A stretch of DNA of 64,000 nt from Bradyrhizobium ottawaense (GCF_002278135.3 NZ_CP029425.2:5990001-6054000); one strand, 5' to 3'; positions 1-10,102 are shown, counted from the stretch's first letter. A program made the numbers and translations. Notes: generated from the letters alone by a model not told the origin.

Positions 1-660
1 TCGGGATTGCCCCTGATCTCAGCCGCGGGCCCCTGCATCAGCACGCGGCCGGTTTGCAGGATGTAGGCGCGGTCGGCGATCTCCAGGCACTCGGCCATGC
101 GCTGCTCGACGATCAGCACGGTCATGCCGGCGTCGCGGATGCGCTTCACCGCCTGGAAAATCTCGTCGACAAGCTTTGGCATGATGCCCTGCGAGGGCTC
201 GTCCAGCATCAACAGACGCGGGCGCGTCATCAACGCGCGGCCGATCGCGAGCATCTGCTGCTCGCCGCCGCTTAGCGTTTCGGCGCGCTGCTCCAGGCGC
301 TCGGCCAGGCGGGGAAACAGCTGGAAGACGAGATCGAGCGGCCCCTCGCGGTTCGCGTCACCGCGGTAGAGATAGCTGCCGAGACGCAGATTGTCGCGCA
401 CCGACAGGCGCGGGAACAGGCGGCGATTCTCCGGCACAAAGGCAATGCCGGTCGCCGTGATGTGGTGCTGCGCCATGCCGTCGAGGCGCTTGCCGTCGAA
501 CGTCACCGTGCCGGAACGCGGCCGCTCGGCGCCGGCGATGGATTTGAGCAGCGTCGATTTGCCCGCGCCGTTGGCGCCGGCGACGCAGACGATCTCGCCC
601 TTCTGGACCTCGATCGAGATCGCGGAGATCGCGACCAGGCCCTGATAGGCGGTCGTGACT

Positions 661-677
<17 letters not shown>
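1..677 (-). CDS. livF: LivF-type branched-chain amino acid ABC transporter ATP-binding protein (3' end outside window)
   Basis: This is a cytoplasmic ATPase of a branched-chain-amino-acid-type (HAAT) importer. Reading from the ATG at 677, the protein starts MLSVREVTTAYQG and carries a Walker A GANGAGKST, a signature LSGGEQQMLAIGRA and a Walker B LLMLDEPSQG, all typical of LivF. The reading frame stays open to base 1, so about 225 residues are visible and the last few (LivF is usually about 235) lie beyond the left edge. The start overlaps the last 17 bases of the upstream livG gene, as expected in a tightly coupled liv operon. The substrate cannot be read from the ATPase; the neighbouring enzymes suggest something other than plain leucine. 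Confidence 0.93.
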
Positions 678-1388
<711 letters not shown>

Positions 1389-1392
<4 letters not shown>

Positions 1393-2372
1393 CGTGCGGC
1401 CCCCGTCTTCTTCCGGCGTGAAAACAGGCTGAGCAGTCCCCGCGGCAAGGCCAGCGAGATCAGGACGATCAGCGTGCCGTAGACGATGAGGTCGACACCG
1501 CGCCCGGAGCCGCCGAACTTGAAGCGGGTCAGCTCCGTCAGCGGGATCAGGATGGCGGCCCCTAACACCGGCCCCCACAGGGTGCCGATGCCGCCGAGCA
1601 CGGCGGGCAGCGCCATCAAGAGCGAGAACTGGAAGCCCATGACGCTTTCAGGATCGATGTAGGAGACGAACTGGGCATAGAAGCTGCCACCCACCGCGAC
1701 CAGGAAGGCGGAGACGGCGGCCGCGCCCATCTTGGAATTGAACACGTCGACACCGAGGCTCTCGGCCGCGTCCGGATTGTCCTTCACCGCACGCCACCAG
1801 AATCCCCATTTTGAGTTCTCCAGCCACCAGGTGACGAACCAGGCGAGGCAGCACAGCGCCAGCGCGAAATAGAAGTATGGCAGCTTGGTGCGCAGGAACT
1901 GGAATTTCAGCCAGCTGTCGCCGCGGATTGGAATGGTGATGCCCATCGCGGCGCCGGCCCATTCCCAGTTGTGGAACAGAAGCAAGCCGATCTCGGCGAT
2001 GACGATGGTGGCGATCACGAAGTAATGGCCGCGCAGGCGGAAGAAGGGATAACCGAGCCCCATCGCGATCAGCGCCGACACGACGCCGCCCGCCAGCATG
2101 CCGAACCAGGGCAGCACGCCGAACTTCGTGAACAGCAGCTCGGTGGTGTAGGCGCCCAGGCCGAAATACAGCGCGTGCCCGAGCGAGATCTGCCCGCAAT
2201 AGCCGGACAGGATGTTCCAGCTCTGCGACAGGCCCGCATACATCAGCGTCAGGATCAGGATGTTCTGGACGACGACGTCCTTCACGAACAATGGCGTCGC
2301 TGCGGCAATCGCGGCGAGCACCGCGGCGATGATGAGGTCGCGGCGGCGCCGCGCTGCAAAATCCTTGTCCAT
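1389..2372 (-). CDS. livM: LivM-type branched-chain amino acid ABC transporter permease
   Basis: Inner-membrane permease of 327 aa, the usual length for LivM. Strongly hydrophobic helices alternate along the whole chain. The family motif (SWNILSGYCGQISLGHA, around residues 50-66) and the conserved GGIGTLWGPVLGA stretch near residue 260 are present. It overlaps livG by 4 bases (ATGA) and shares a single base with livH, so the four genes are translationally coupled. With LivH it should form the translocation channel. Confidence 0.94.
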
Positions 2373-3250
2373 CAGATCGATCCGAACAGGCCGCGCGGCC
2401 GGATGAAGACGACCAGCAGATAGACCGCGTAGATGCCGACCGATTTCAGCGACGGCGGCAGCACCAGCGCGGTGGTCGCTTCGACGAGGCCGACGATGAT
2501 GCCGCCGGCAAAGGCGCCGAACACGCTGCCGAAGCCGCCGAGCGCCACCGTGACATAGGCGATCAGCGCAAAGGACGCGCCGACATCGGGATAGATATAG
2601 AAGAAGCTCGCCATGATCGCGCCAGCGAGACCGACCAGCGCGGCACCAAGGCCCCAGCCGAACGCGAACACGCGGTTCTTGTCGATGCCGACCAGCGCGA
2701 CCGCACCGGGATCTTCGCGGGTGGCTTCCAGCGCGCGGCCGAAATCGGTGCGATGGATGAAGAAGTAGAGGCCGGCAAAGGCGAGGATCGAGACCAGCGC
2801 ACCGACCAGCTGCGGCTCCGGCAGGAAGATGCCGGCGACCGAGATGGTTTTGCCACCGAGCCAGGATTGCGGAATGCTGCGATAATCAGGCGTGAAGAAG
2901 AACTGCGCCAGGCCCCGCATCACGATGGCAAGGCCGAACGTGGTGAAGATCTGCACCATGCCGGCGTTGGCCTTGGCCCGCATGGCGAAGCGTACAATGA
3001 GCAAGTAGACCACCGCTCCGAAGATAAAGAGCGCCGCGGCGACCAACGGCGCCGAAAGCAAGGGGTCGATCGCGAAGAACGCGAACAGGAAGAAGGACAG
3101 GTACATCGCGATCATCAGGAACTCGCCATGAGCGAAGTTCGTGACGTCCATCAGGCCGAAGATCAGCGCGAGGCCGACCGCGATCAGTCCGTACAACAGC
3201 CCCATGAGGAGGCCGCTCGCGAGACTCTGGATAATGGCTTGCGCTGTCAA
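2372..3250 (-). CDS. livH: LivH-type branched-chain amino acid ABC transporter permease
   Basis: Inner-membrane permease of 292 aa. It has the LivH N-terminus (GLLYGLIAVGLALIFGLMDV, then NFAHGEFLMI around residues 20-46) and a conserved C-terminal GGFGSVFGAFAGGIIVGLVE loop that docks to the ATPases. It is separated from the upstream binding-protein gene by about 150 bases filled by a palindromic repeat. That hairpin may protect the abundant binding-protein message from decay or lower expression of the membrane genes; this is inference. Confidence 0.94.
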   Translation of the reverse strand: MTAQAIIQSLASGLLMGLLYGLIAVGLALIFGLMDVTNFAHGEFLMIAMYLSFFLFAFFAIDPLLSAPLVAAALFIFGAVVYLLIVRFAMRAKANAGMVQIFTTFGLAIVMRGLAQFFFTPDYRSIPQSWLGGKTISVAGIFLPEPQLVGALVSILAFAGLYFFIHRTDFGRALEATREDPGAVALVGIDKNRVFAFGWGLGAALVGLAGAIMASFFYIYPDVGASFALIAYVTVALGGFGSVFGAFAGGIIVGLVEATTALVLPPSLKSVGIYAVYLLVVFIRPRGLFGSI

Positions 3251-3272
3251 AAGTCTGTCCCCCGAAATAGAT

Positions 3273-3366
3273 CCTCATCCCGAGGAGCGCGCTCAGGCGC
3301 GCGTCTCGAAGGATGGCCAGCCCTCGTCCTTCGAGACGCGGACTACGCCCGCTCCTCGGGATGAGG
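3273..3366. repeat. Palindromic intergenic repeat between livH and the binding-protein gene
   Basis: Two perfect 17-base arms (3273-3289 and 3350-3366, CCTCATCCCGAGGAGCG and its complement) enclose a second inverted pair around GCGTCTCGAAGGA / TCCTTCGAGACGC. The unit would fold into a long, nearly continuous hairpin in either strand. Elements of this general build are frequent between genes in Bradyrhizobium genomes. It sits inside the liv operon. Confidence 0.85.
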
Positions 3367-3400
3367 GCGGGAGCTGCATCCGAGCTCCCGCGTCCCAGTC

Positions 3401-4645
3401 TTACTTCATCGGCCAGACCGCCTCGGCGATCGCGGCCTGCGGGGGGAAGATCGTGACGAACTTGCCGCCGATATATTGCAGCAGCACCGGGTCCGCATCG
3501 TTGTTCTGGCCCATCTCGTCGAACTTGACGCGCTTCCAGGGCATGATGGTCTGCTCGCCCGGGATGTCGGTCGCGGCCAGCGCATCGCGGATCTTCTCGC
3601 CGTCGGTCGACTTGGCGCGGCTGATGGCGTCGGCGAGGATGATCAGGCCCATGAACTGGCGCGAGGTGAGGTCGTTGAAGTCCTTGCCCGACCGCGTCTT
3701 GAACATCTCGTTGATCTTGCCGACCATCGGGCGCTTCTGCGCGAGGTCGAGCGAGAAGGTGCCGCGCGAAATCACGCCTTCGAGCTTGTCGCCGACGGCA
3801 TCATAGAGCGCCTTCTCGGAGAAGCCGGCGTCCTGCGCCACGATCGCATTCGGCTTGTAGCCGAGCTCGGCCATGGTCTTGACCAGGAGGATGCCGTCGG
3901 TGGTGTAGCTCGAGGGCATCAGCACGTCGGCATTCGCGGACTTGAGCTGCTGCACCTCGGCCGAGAGCGAGGGCGAGTTGGCGCGATACTTGATGTCGGT
4001 GACGATCTTGTAGGCGCGCTCGCCGGCGATCTTGGCCTGGGCGTTGCCGGAATCGGTGCCGAAAATGGTGTCCTCGTGGAACAGCGACAGCGTCTCGATC
4101 TTGGTGCCCTTCTTCTTCATGGCGTCGAAGAAGTCGAACATGGCGGCCGAATACATCTCGTCATGCGGCGCGGCGCGGAAATAGTACTTCAGGCCGCGGC
4201 GATGCAGGCTGGGCGAGGAATTGTCGGCGGACACAAACGGGACCTGGTAGCGCTCGCAGATCTGGCTCACCGTGACGGCGACGGCGCTCTGATAGGTCCC
4301 GATGATGGCTGAGACCTTCTCCTGCGTGATCAGGCGCTCGGCTTCGGCGCGGCCCTTCTGCGGATCGGCCTGGTGATCGGCGAACACGAGGCGGACCTTG
4401 GCGCCGCCGAGGCCCGGCAGGCCCTCCCCCTTCGCCAGCGGCAGGTCGAAATCGGTGTCCTTGTTGATGACCTCGAGCGCGGTCTCATAGGCCTTCTGCG
4501 CATCGACGCCCTGCTGCGCGCTGCCGCCGGAGAACGGATAGATGACGCCGATCACGACTTCGGAAGTCTGTGCGCGCGCCGCCAGCGGCACCAGTGCGGC
4601 AGTCGCGGTGGCTCCCAACAACACGTCGCGGCGAGTGATCGTCAT
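3401..4645 (-). CDS. livK: Branched-chain-amino-acid-type ABC transporter substrate-binding protein (LivK/type I periplasmic fold)
   Basis: Periplasmic receptor of the adjacent LivHMGF importer, 414 aa. The start at 4645 gives MTITRRDVLLGATATAALVPLAARAQ, a twin-arginine-type signal (TRRDVLLG) with a clear Ala-X-Ala cleavage site. A GGGGAC-like ribosome site lies just upstream, so the longer frame to 4723 is not used. The mature protein opens VVIGVIYPFSGGSAQQGVD, the hallmark of Peripla_BP_6 receptors, and contains the conserved ADHQADPQKGRAEAERLI segment. Its ligand is unknown; many members of this family bind amides, urea, aromatic acids or hydroxy acids. Confidence 0.92.
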   Translation of the reverse strand: MTITRRDVLLGATATAALVPLAARAQTSEVVIGVIYPFSGGSAQQGVDAQKAYETALEVINKDTDFDLPLAKGEGLPGLGGAKVRLVFADHQADPQKGRAEAERLITQEKVSAIIGTYQSAVAVTVSQICERYQVPFVSADNSSPSLHRRGLKYYFRAAPHDEMYSAAMFDFFDAMKKKGTKIETLSLFHEDTIFGTDSGNAQAKIAGERAYKIVTDIKYRANSPSLSAEVQQLKSANADVLMPSSYTTDGILLVKTMAELGYKPNAIVAQDAGFSEKALYDAVGDKLEGVISRGTFSLDLAQKRPMVGKINEMFKTRSGKDFNDLTSRQFMGLIILADAISRAKSTDGEKIRDALAATDIPGEQTIMPWKRVKFDEMGQNNDADPVLLQYIGGKFVTIFPPQAAIAEAVWPMK

Positions 4646-4733
4646 GGCAAAGTCCCCTGTACTGAATTTCGGCTGATCGAATGAAGCGATTGATGGATGC
4701 AGTAAAGCCCTAACATGCAGCATACGCTGCCCA

Positions 4734-5549
4734 TTAAATCACGGCCATGGTCCTGTTCTTGAGATCCGTCACCAGCATCAGGCCGGGCGAATGCGTGATC
4801 GCGAACGGGAGCTTGGCGGCGTTGATGACGGATTGCGGCGTCACGCCGCAGGCCCAGAACACCGGAATCTCGTCGTCGGCGACCGGCACCGGATCGCCGT
4901 AGTCCGGCTTGGCGATGTCCTTGATGCCGATCAGATGCGGATGGCCGAGATGGACGGGCGCGCCGTGCACGGCGGGATAGCGCGAGGTGATCTGCACCGC
5001 GCGGATCGCATCCGAAGGCTTGAACGGACGCATCGACACCACCATGGGGCCGGCGAACGGACCGGCCTCGCCGCAGGCGATGTTGGTACGATACATCGGC
5101 ACGCGCACATTGCGCTCGATGTGCCGGATCGGCATGCCCTCGTCGAGCAAGGCTTCTTCGAACGAGAAGGAGCAGCCGAGCACGAAGGTCACGAGATCGT
5201 CGCGCCAATGCTTCGTCACATCGGTCGGCTCGTCGACGACCTCGCCGTCGCGCCAGACGCGGTAGCGCGGCACGTCGGTGCGGATGTCGAGATCGGCGCC
5301 GAGCGAAGGGATGTGCGGACTGCCGACATCGGACATGCCGATGATCGGGCACGGCTTCGGATTGAGCTGGCAGAAGCGATGAAAGGCGCTGGCATATTCC
5401 GCCGGCAGGATCGCCAGATTGCCCTGGACGAAGCCGGGGGCGACGCCTGCGGTGGAGGCGACCAGCCCTTGCCGGTAGGCAAGCCGCGCCTTGCGGCTCG
5501 GAAGGGCGTCGGGCGTTTCAGTTTGCTGCACTGCCACCAAAACAGTCAT
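4734..5549 (-). CDS. DUF1445 / D-glutamate cyclase-like putative hydro-lyase
   Basis: A 271-aa protein of the PF07286 (DUF1445, YcsI/UPF0317) family. Recognisable features are RLAYRQG near the N-terminus, the VQGNLAILP stretch, [13 protein letters not shown] in the middle and FWACGVTPQ near residue 235. Bacterial members are annotated as putative hydro-lyases, and the mammalian relative acts as a D-glutamate cyclase. No signal peptide is visible, so it is probably cytoplasmic. It is the first gene of the minus-strand run leading into the liv importer (88 bases upstream of the binding-protein start) and is divergent from a LysR regulator. It probably acts early on the imported compound. The family is assigned with good confidence; the reaction here is not known. 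Confidence 0.85.
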   Translation of the reverse strand: MTVLVAVQQTETPDALPSRKARLAYRQGLVASTAGVAPGFVQGNLAILPAEYASAFHRFCQLNPKPCPIIGMSDVGSPHIPSLGADLDIRTDVPRYRVWRDGEVVDEPTDVTKHWRDDLVTFVLGCSFSFEEALLDEGMPIRHIERNVRVPMYRTNIACGEAGPFAGPMVVSMRPFKPSDAIRAVQITSRYPAVHGAPVHLGHPHLIGIKDIAKPDYGDPVPVADDEIPVFWACGVTPQSVINAAKLPFAITHSPGLMLVTDLKNRTMAVI

Positions 5550-5607
5550 GTAATCGACCTGCCTATAAACTCGACAAAGACAGCCAACACCAAGCGTGCT
5601 ATAAAGT

Positions 5608-5650
5608 CTAATCGTCCTTTCTAATCGATATCGATAAATCTATTTTATCG
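5608..5650. promoter_or_regulatory. Probable LysR operator / divergent promoter region
   Basis: The 119-base gap between the DUF1445-liv operon and lysR is AT-rich against its surroundings. It contains a perfect 12-base palindrome ATCGATATCGAT (5624-5635). A perfect 7-base inverted repeat CGATAAA-N5-TTTATCG (5632-5650) includes a T-N11-A core (T5635 to A5647), the classic LysR box. A direct repeat of CTAATCG occurs at 5608-5614 and 5621-5627. The position just upstream of lysR fits autoregulation and control of the divergent operon. Confidence 0.6.
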
Positions 5651-5668
5651 GCAAGGAAAATCCTTTCA

Positions 5669-6586
5669 ATGCTGGACTTCAGGTCGATCGAGACTTTTCT
5701 CTGGGTCGTAAAGCTCGGCAGCTTCCGCGGCGCCGCAGCACGGCTCAATACGACCCAGCCGGCGATCTCCCAGCGCATCGCCCAGCTCGAGCGCGAGATG
5801 GGCGTCAAGCTGCTCAACCGCGACCACCGCGTCGCCTCGCCGACGCCGAGCGGCCGGCAGATGATGGTCTATGCGGAGAAGCTGATCGGCCTGCGCGCTC
5901 AGATGATGGCGGAGATCGGCGACCGCTCGGCGATGCGCGGCGTGATGCGGCTCGGCGTCGCTGAGACCATCGTGCACACCTGGCTGCCGCGCCTCGTGAA
6001 GAGCGTGAACCAGGTCTATCCGAATCTGTCGCTCGAGATCGAGGTCGACATCACGCCCAACCTCACCGCGCGCCTGCTCGCGCAGGAGATCGAGCTTGCC
6101 TTCGTGGTCGGACCGTTGTCGGCGTCGGGCGTGCATAATCGCGTGCTCGCAGATTACCCGATCGGCTTCCTCGCAAGCCCTTCGCTCGGCCTCGGCAAAG
6201 GCCGGGTGACACCGGCGGAGCTTGCGCGGTTTCCGATCATCACCTTCCCGCGCAAGACCAAGCCTTACGAGGTCGTGCGCGAGGTATTCGACCGGCCGGA
6301 GCTGCCGCCGATCCGGCTGCACGCGTCCGCATCGCTAGCGACCGTTATCCACATGGCGGTCGAAGGCCTCGGCGTCGCCGTGATCCCCGACGCGATCGTC
6401 GAGAACGAGCTCGCCGACGGGCGGTTACAGCTGCTCGACACCGATCTTGCGATCGCACCGCTGACGTTCACCGCTAGCTGGCTCGCCTCGCCCGACGTCG
6501 TCGCCGTGGAGCGCGTCGCCGAGCTTGCACGGCAGATTGCGCAGAGCAGCCTCGCAGTTGACGCGCCCGCGCTGGCGCGTCATTGA
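5669..6586 (+). CDS. LysR-family transcriptional regulator
   Basis: A 305-aa LysR-type regulator. The N-terminal winged helix (residues 3-62) has the consensus FRGAAARLNTTQPAISQRIAQLE. The rest is a periplasmic-binding-like effector domain with the usual GVMRLGVAETIVHTWLP opening near residue 92. An AAGGA ribosome site precedes the ATG. It is divergent from the DUF1445-liv operon and directly upstream of plus-strand catabolic genes, so it is the likely sensor of the transported substrate or a breakdown product. The effector is not identifiable from sequence. Confidence 0.93.
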   Translation: MLDFRSIETFLWVVKLGSFRGAAARLNTTQPAISQRIAQLEREMGVKLLNRDHRVASPTPSGRQMMVYAEKLIGLRAQMMAEIGDRSAMRGVMRLGVAETIVHTWLPRLVKSVNQVYPNLSLEIEVDITPNLTARLLAQEIELAFVVGPLSASGVHNRVLADYPIGFLASPSLGLGKGRVTPAELARFPIITFPRKTKPYEVVREVFDRPELPPIRLHASASLATVIHMAVEGLGVAVIPDAIVENELADGRLQLLDTDLAIAPLTFTASWLASPDVVAVERVAELARQIAQSSLAVDAPALARH

Positions 6587-6610
6587 AAAAGGCGCCGGAC
6601 AACCTTCAAC

Positions 6611-6691
6611 GTCATTCCGGGGCGATGCGACAGCATCGAACCCGGAATCTCGAGATTCCGGGTTCGGCTCTTCGAGCCGCCCCGGAATGAC
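6611..6691. repeat. Palindromic intergenic repeat, family A copy 1
   Basis: Outer arms GTCATTCCGGGG (6611-6622) and its exact complement (6680-6691) flank a perfect 28-base palindrome at 6638-6665 centred on CTCGAG. Related copies lie at 12256-12354 and 47715-47794. It fills the lysR to hydrolase gap and could act as a terminator-like hairpin. Confidence 0.85.
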
Positions 6692-6709
6692 AACTGAGAG
6701 ACTGACCGC

Positions 6710-7960
6710 ATGAGCCGAGCCGCCACCAATCTGCAAATCGATTCCGCCCGCCTCTGGGGCTCCATCCACGAGACCGCGCAATTCGGCGCGACGGCCAAAG
6801 GCGGTGTGCGGCGGCTAACGCTGAGCAGCGAAGACAAGCAGGTACGCGACTGGTTCCGCCAGGCCTGCGAGGACGCTGGTCTCGAAGTGCACACCGACGC
6901 ACTCGGCTCACAATTCGGCCTGCGCAAGGGCCGCGACATGTCGAAGCCGCCCGTCGGCATCGGCTCGCATCTCGACACCCAGCCGACCGGCGGCAAGTAT
7001 GACGGCATTCTGGGCACGCTCGGCGCGCTGGAGGTGATCCGCACGCTGAACGATGCCGGCATCGAGACCGAAGCGCCGATCTGCGTCGTGAACTGGACCA
7101 ACGAGGAAGGCTCGCGCTTCGCGCCCGCGATGATGGCCTCCGCCGCCTATGTCGGCGACTTCACCACCGACGACATTTTGTCCCGCAAGGACGCCGAGGG
7201 CACGACCGTCGGCCAGGCGCTGGACAGCATCGGCTATCGCGGCGACAAGCCGGTCGGCTTCCAGAAGCTTGGCTGCTTCGTCGAATTGCACATCGAGCAA
7301 GGCCCGATCCTGGAGGCCGAGGGCAAGACCATCGGCGTGGTCGATTCCGGCCAGGGCGTGCTGTGGTATGACGGCAAGATTTCCGGTTTCGAGAGCCATG
7401 CCGGATCCACGCCGATGCCGCTGCGGCGCGACGCGCTGGCGACGCTGTCGGAGATCGTGCTGGCGATGGAATCCATCGCGAAGAAGCACGGACCGAATGC
7501 GGTCGGCACCATCGGCGAAGCCGTGATCGCAAACCCCTCGCGCAACGTCATTCCGGGCGAGATCGCCTTCACCATGGATTGCCGCAGCGCGGACGGCGCC
7601 ATCATGGACGCGCTCGATCGCGATCTGCGCGCCGCAATTGCCGAGATCGCCGCGCGCCGCAAGGTCGAGGTCAAGATCGACCTGGTCTGGCGCAAGCCGC
7701 CGACGCATTTCGATCCCAAGCTGATCTCGGCGGTCGAGAACGCGGCAAAGACGCTCGGCTATTCCTCGCGCCGCATCACCTCCGGCGCCGGCCACGACGC
7801 CTGCAACCTCAACACGATCATGCCGGCGGCGATGGTGTTCGTGCCCTGCAAGGACGGCATCAGCCACAACGAGCTGGAGGATGCGACGCAGCCGGACTGC
7901 ACCGCCGGCACCAACGTTCTCATGCATACCGTGCTGGCGATCGCCGGCGTCGCGTCCTGA
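6710..7960 (+). CDS. M20-family Zn-dependent hydrolase (N-carbamoyl-L-amino-acid hydrolase / allantoate amidohydrolase type)
   Basis: A 416-aa cytoplasmic metallohydrolase. The metal-ligand motifs of the hydantoinase/carbamoylase branch are clear: GSHLDTQPTGGKYDG (His87, Asp98), NWTNEEGSRFAP (Glu132/133) and ELHIEQGPILE, plus a dimerisation-domain GFESHAGSTPM segment and a C-terminal SGAGHDACN. Enzymes of this type remove a carbamoyl or ureido group, giving an amino acid, CO2 and ammonia. It is followed after 12 bases by the 2-hydroxyacid dehydrogenase, so the two are probably co-transcribed. Whether the true substrate is an N-carbamoyl amino acid, allantoate, ureidopropionate or another amide cannot be settled from motifs. 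Confidence 0.9.
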   Translation: MSRAATNLQIDSARLWGSIHETAQFGATAKGGVRRLTLSSEDKQVRDWFRQACEDAGLEVHTDALGSQFGLRKGRDMSKPPVGIGSHLDTQPTGGKYDGILGTLGALEVIRTLNDAGIETEAPICVVNWTNEEGSRFAPAMMASAAYVGDFTTDDILSRKDAEGTTVGQALDSIGYRGDKPVGFQKLGCFVELHIEQGPILEAEGKTIGVVDSGQGVLWYDGKISGFESHAGSTPMPLRRDALATLSEIVLAMESIAKKHGPNAVGTIGEAVIANPSRNVIPGEIAFTMDCRSADGAIMDALDRDLRAAIAEIAARRKVEVKIDLVWRKPPTHFDPKLISAVENAAKTLGYSSRRITSGAGHDACNLNTIMPAAMVFVPCKDGISHNELEDATQPDCTAGTNVLMHTVLAIAGVAS

Positions 7961-7972
7961 CCGGAGAGAGCC

Positions 7973-8884
7973 ATGCGCGGAGTTTTCGTCGACGCCAATG
8001 AAGCGCTAGCCGTGATCATGGAACGGCTGGAGAAGCCCGGGGATCCCAAGGTGCGGATCCACCGGGATCCCGACATCAAGCCCGAGCAATATCCTGAGAT
8101 CCTCGATGGCGCCGAGATCGCCATCGTCGATCACACCGCGCTGCCGACCGAGGTGGCGAAGAAGTGCGCGGGGCTGAAGCACGTCGTGTTCCTCGGCACC
8201 GGCGCGCGCAGCTACATGAACCCTGAGGAGCTGGCAGAACTCGGCATCTCCGTGCATCTGATCAAGGGCTATGGTGATACCGCGGTCGCCGAATCCGCAA
8301 TCGCGCTGATGTGGGCGTCGGCCCGCGGCATCGCGATGATGGACCGCGAGATGCGCGTCGGCAACTGGCTGCGCGAAGACGGCATGCAGCTCACCGGCAA
8401 GACGCTCGGCCTGATCGGTTTCGGCGGCATCGCCGCCGAGGTCGCGCGCATTGCGTCCGGCGGCGGCATGAAGGTGATCGCCTGGAATCGCTCGCCGAAG
8501 AGCCATCCGGGCGTGGAATTCACCGATCTCGACAGCGTGCTGGCAAGGAGCGACGTCGTGTCGCTGCACCTGCTGCTCAACGACGAGACGCGCGGCATGA
8601 TCACGCGCGAGAAGATCGCAAAAATGAAGCGTGGTGTCATCCTCATCAACACCGCCCGCGCCGCTGTCGTCGACGAAGCCGCCATGATCGACGCGCTGAA
8701 ATCCGGCCACATCCGCCATGCCGGCCTCGACGTCTTCAACATCGAGCCGCTGCCTGGCGATCATCCGCTCACAAAACTGCCGAACGTGACGCTGTCGGCG
8801 CATTCGGCGTTCCGTACGCCGGAGGCGAGCGAGAACCTGATTGGCGCGGCGTGGGAGCACTGCCGCCGGATCGTGAATTCGTAG
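7973..8884 (+). CDS. NAD(P)-dependent D-isomer-specific 2-hydroxyacid dehydrogenase
   Basis: A 303-aa protein interconverting 2-oxo and D-2-hydroxy acids. The nucleotide-binding site is GLIGFGGIAAEVA (residues 147-159), and the catalytic triad is present: Arg229 in INTARAAVVDE, Glu258 in FNIEPLP and His277 in LSAHSAF. It lies 12 bases after the M20 hydrolase with GGAGAG just before the ATG, so it is likely the next step of the same pathway. Its TAG stop lies inside a palindromic repeat, so the repeat boundary supplies the end of the gene. Confidence 0.92.
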   Translation: MRGVFVDANEALAVIMERLEKPGDPKVRIHRDPDIKPEQYPEILDGAEIAIVDHTALPTEVAKKCAGLKHVVFLGTGARSYMNPEELAELGISVHLIKGYGDTAVAESAIALMWASARGIAMMDREMRVGNWLREDGMQLTGKTLGLIGFGGIAAEVARIASGGGMKVIAWNRSPKSHPGVEFTDLDSVLARSDVVSLHLLLNDETRGMITREKIAKMKRGVILINTARAAVVDEAAMIDALKSGHIRHAGLDVFNIEPLPGDHPLTKLPNVTLSAHSAFRTPEASENLIGAAWEHCRRIVNS

Positions 8885-8993
8885 GGTGGGTTAGCCCTGC
8901 AGTAAGCGAAGCGCGTCTGCTTGGCGTAACCCACCTCTTTGGTTTCCGCGGAGACAGAAGTGGTGGGTTACGCCTTCGGCTAACCCACCCTAC
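8881..8993. repeat. Palindromic intergenic repeat, family B copy 1
   Basis: Terminal arms GTAGGGTGGGTTA (8881-8893) and TAACCCACCCTAC (8981-8993) are exact complements. An inner GCGTAACCCACC / GGTGGGTTACGC pair gives a multi-arm hairpin. The left arm contains the stop codon of the preceding dehydrogenase gene. Further copies are at 10123-10226 and 44332-44444. Confidence 0.88.
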
Positions 8994-9028
8994 GCTCCCA
9001 CCAAATCATGAGGGCAAGAGCAATAACA

Positions 9029-10102
9029 ATGGCCGATTATCGCACCATCAAGGCAGAGCCGCTCACCAACGCCATTCGTGCCATCGTCAAGGCGGGCGGG
9101 TCTTCGGACCGCGAAGCCGAGCTCGTGGCCACCAATCTGGTCGAGGCCAACCTCAAGGGCCATGACTCCCACGGCGTCGGCATGATCCCGCGCTATGTCC
9201 AAAGCGTCACCAATGGCGGCCTCGCCGTCAACGCGCACGTCAAGATCGTGCTCGACACCGGTCCGCTCCTCACCCTCGACGGCCTCACCGGCTACGGCCA
9301 GGTGATCGGTCATGAAGCGATGGAGCTGGCAGCCGAACGCGCTAAGCGAAACGGCGTGTGCCTCGTCGGCCTCTCCAATTCGCATCACATCGGTCGCATC
9401 GGCCACTGGGCTGAGCAGTGCATCGACCACGGACTGGTCTCGATCCACTTCGTCAACGTCATTTCCCGCCCGATCGTGGCGCCCTGGGGCGGCAGCGATG
9501 CGCGCCACGGCACCAACCCGTTCTGCGTCGGCATCCCGCGCGCCGGCAAGGACCCGATCGTGCTCGACTTCGCCACCAGCAGGATCGCACAAGGCAAGAC
9601 CCGCGTCGCCCACAACAAGGGCGTCGCGCTCGAGCCTGGCACCATCATCGACAATGAAGGCAAGCCCACCACCAACCCGCGCTACACCGTGATCCCGCCG
9701 CACGGCGCCATCCTCCCCTTCGGCGAGCACAAGGGCTCCGGCCTCGCGCTGGTCTGCGAAATCCTCGGCGGCGCGCTCTCCGGCGGGCAGGTGGTCAAGG
9801 GCCCCTCCGACGGCAAGTACAACGTCCTCAACGGCATGCTCTCGATCGTCATCGATCCCGGCAAGCTCGGCACCGGCGAAAACCTCGCGCGCGAAGTCGA
9901 GAGTTTTGTTGCCTGGCAAACCGGCTCGCCGCCTGCCCCCGGCGTCGACAAGGTCAGAATCGCCGGCGAGCCCGAGCGCGAGACCAAGAAGAAGCGCCTT
10001 GCCGAAGGCATTCCGGTCGATCCGACCACCTGGCAGGAGATCATCGAGGCCGGGAAGAAGTTCGGGCTGGATCAGACGGCGATCGAGGACATCGCTGGCT
10101 GA
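9029..10102 (+). CDS. Malate/L-lactate dehydrogenase family (Ldh2) oxidoreductase
   Basis: A 357-aa member of the Ldh2 family (malate, ureidoglycolate, L-sulfolactate and piperideine-carboxylate oxidoreductases), structurally unlike classical MDH/LDH. Recognised by ANLKGHDSHGVGMIPRY near residue 40, the catalytic-His segment SNSHHIGRIGHWAE, the HGTNPFCVGIPR stretch and FGEHKGSGLAL. The start at 9029 (MADYRTIKAEPL) is preferred to an in-frame ATG at 9008, which has no ribosome site and adds an unusual MRARAIT; GAGGG and AAGAG lie ahead of 9029. It stands between two copies of repeat family B, so it may be transcribed alone. Confidence 0.9.
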   Translation: MADYRTIKAEPLTNAIRAIVKAGGSSDREAELVATNLVEANLKGHDSHGVGMIPRYVQSVTNGGLAVNAHVKIVLDTGPLLTLDGLTGYGQVIGHEAMELAAERAKRNGVCLVGLSNSHHIGRIGHWAEQCIDHGLVSIHFVNVISRPIVAPWGGSDARHGTNPFCVGIPRAGKDPIVLDFATSRIAQGKTRVAHNKGVALEPGTIIDNEGKPTTNPRYTVIPPHGAILPFGEHKGSGLALVCEILGGALSGGQVVKGPSDGKYNVLNGMLSIVIDPGKLGTGENLAREVESFVAWQTGSPPAPGVDKVRIAGEPERETKKKRLAEGIPVDPTTWQEIIEAGKKFGLDQTAIEDIAG

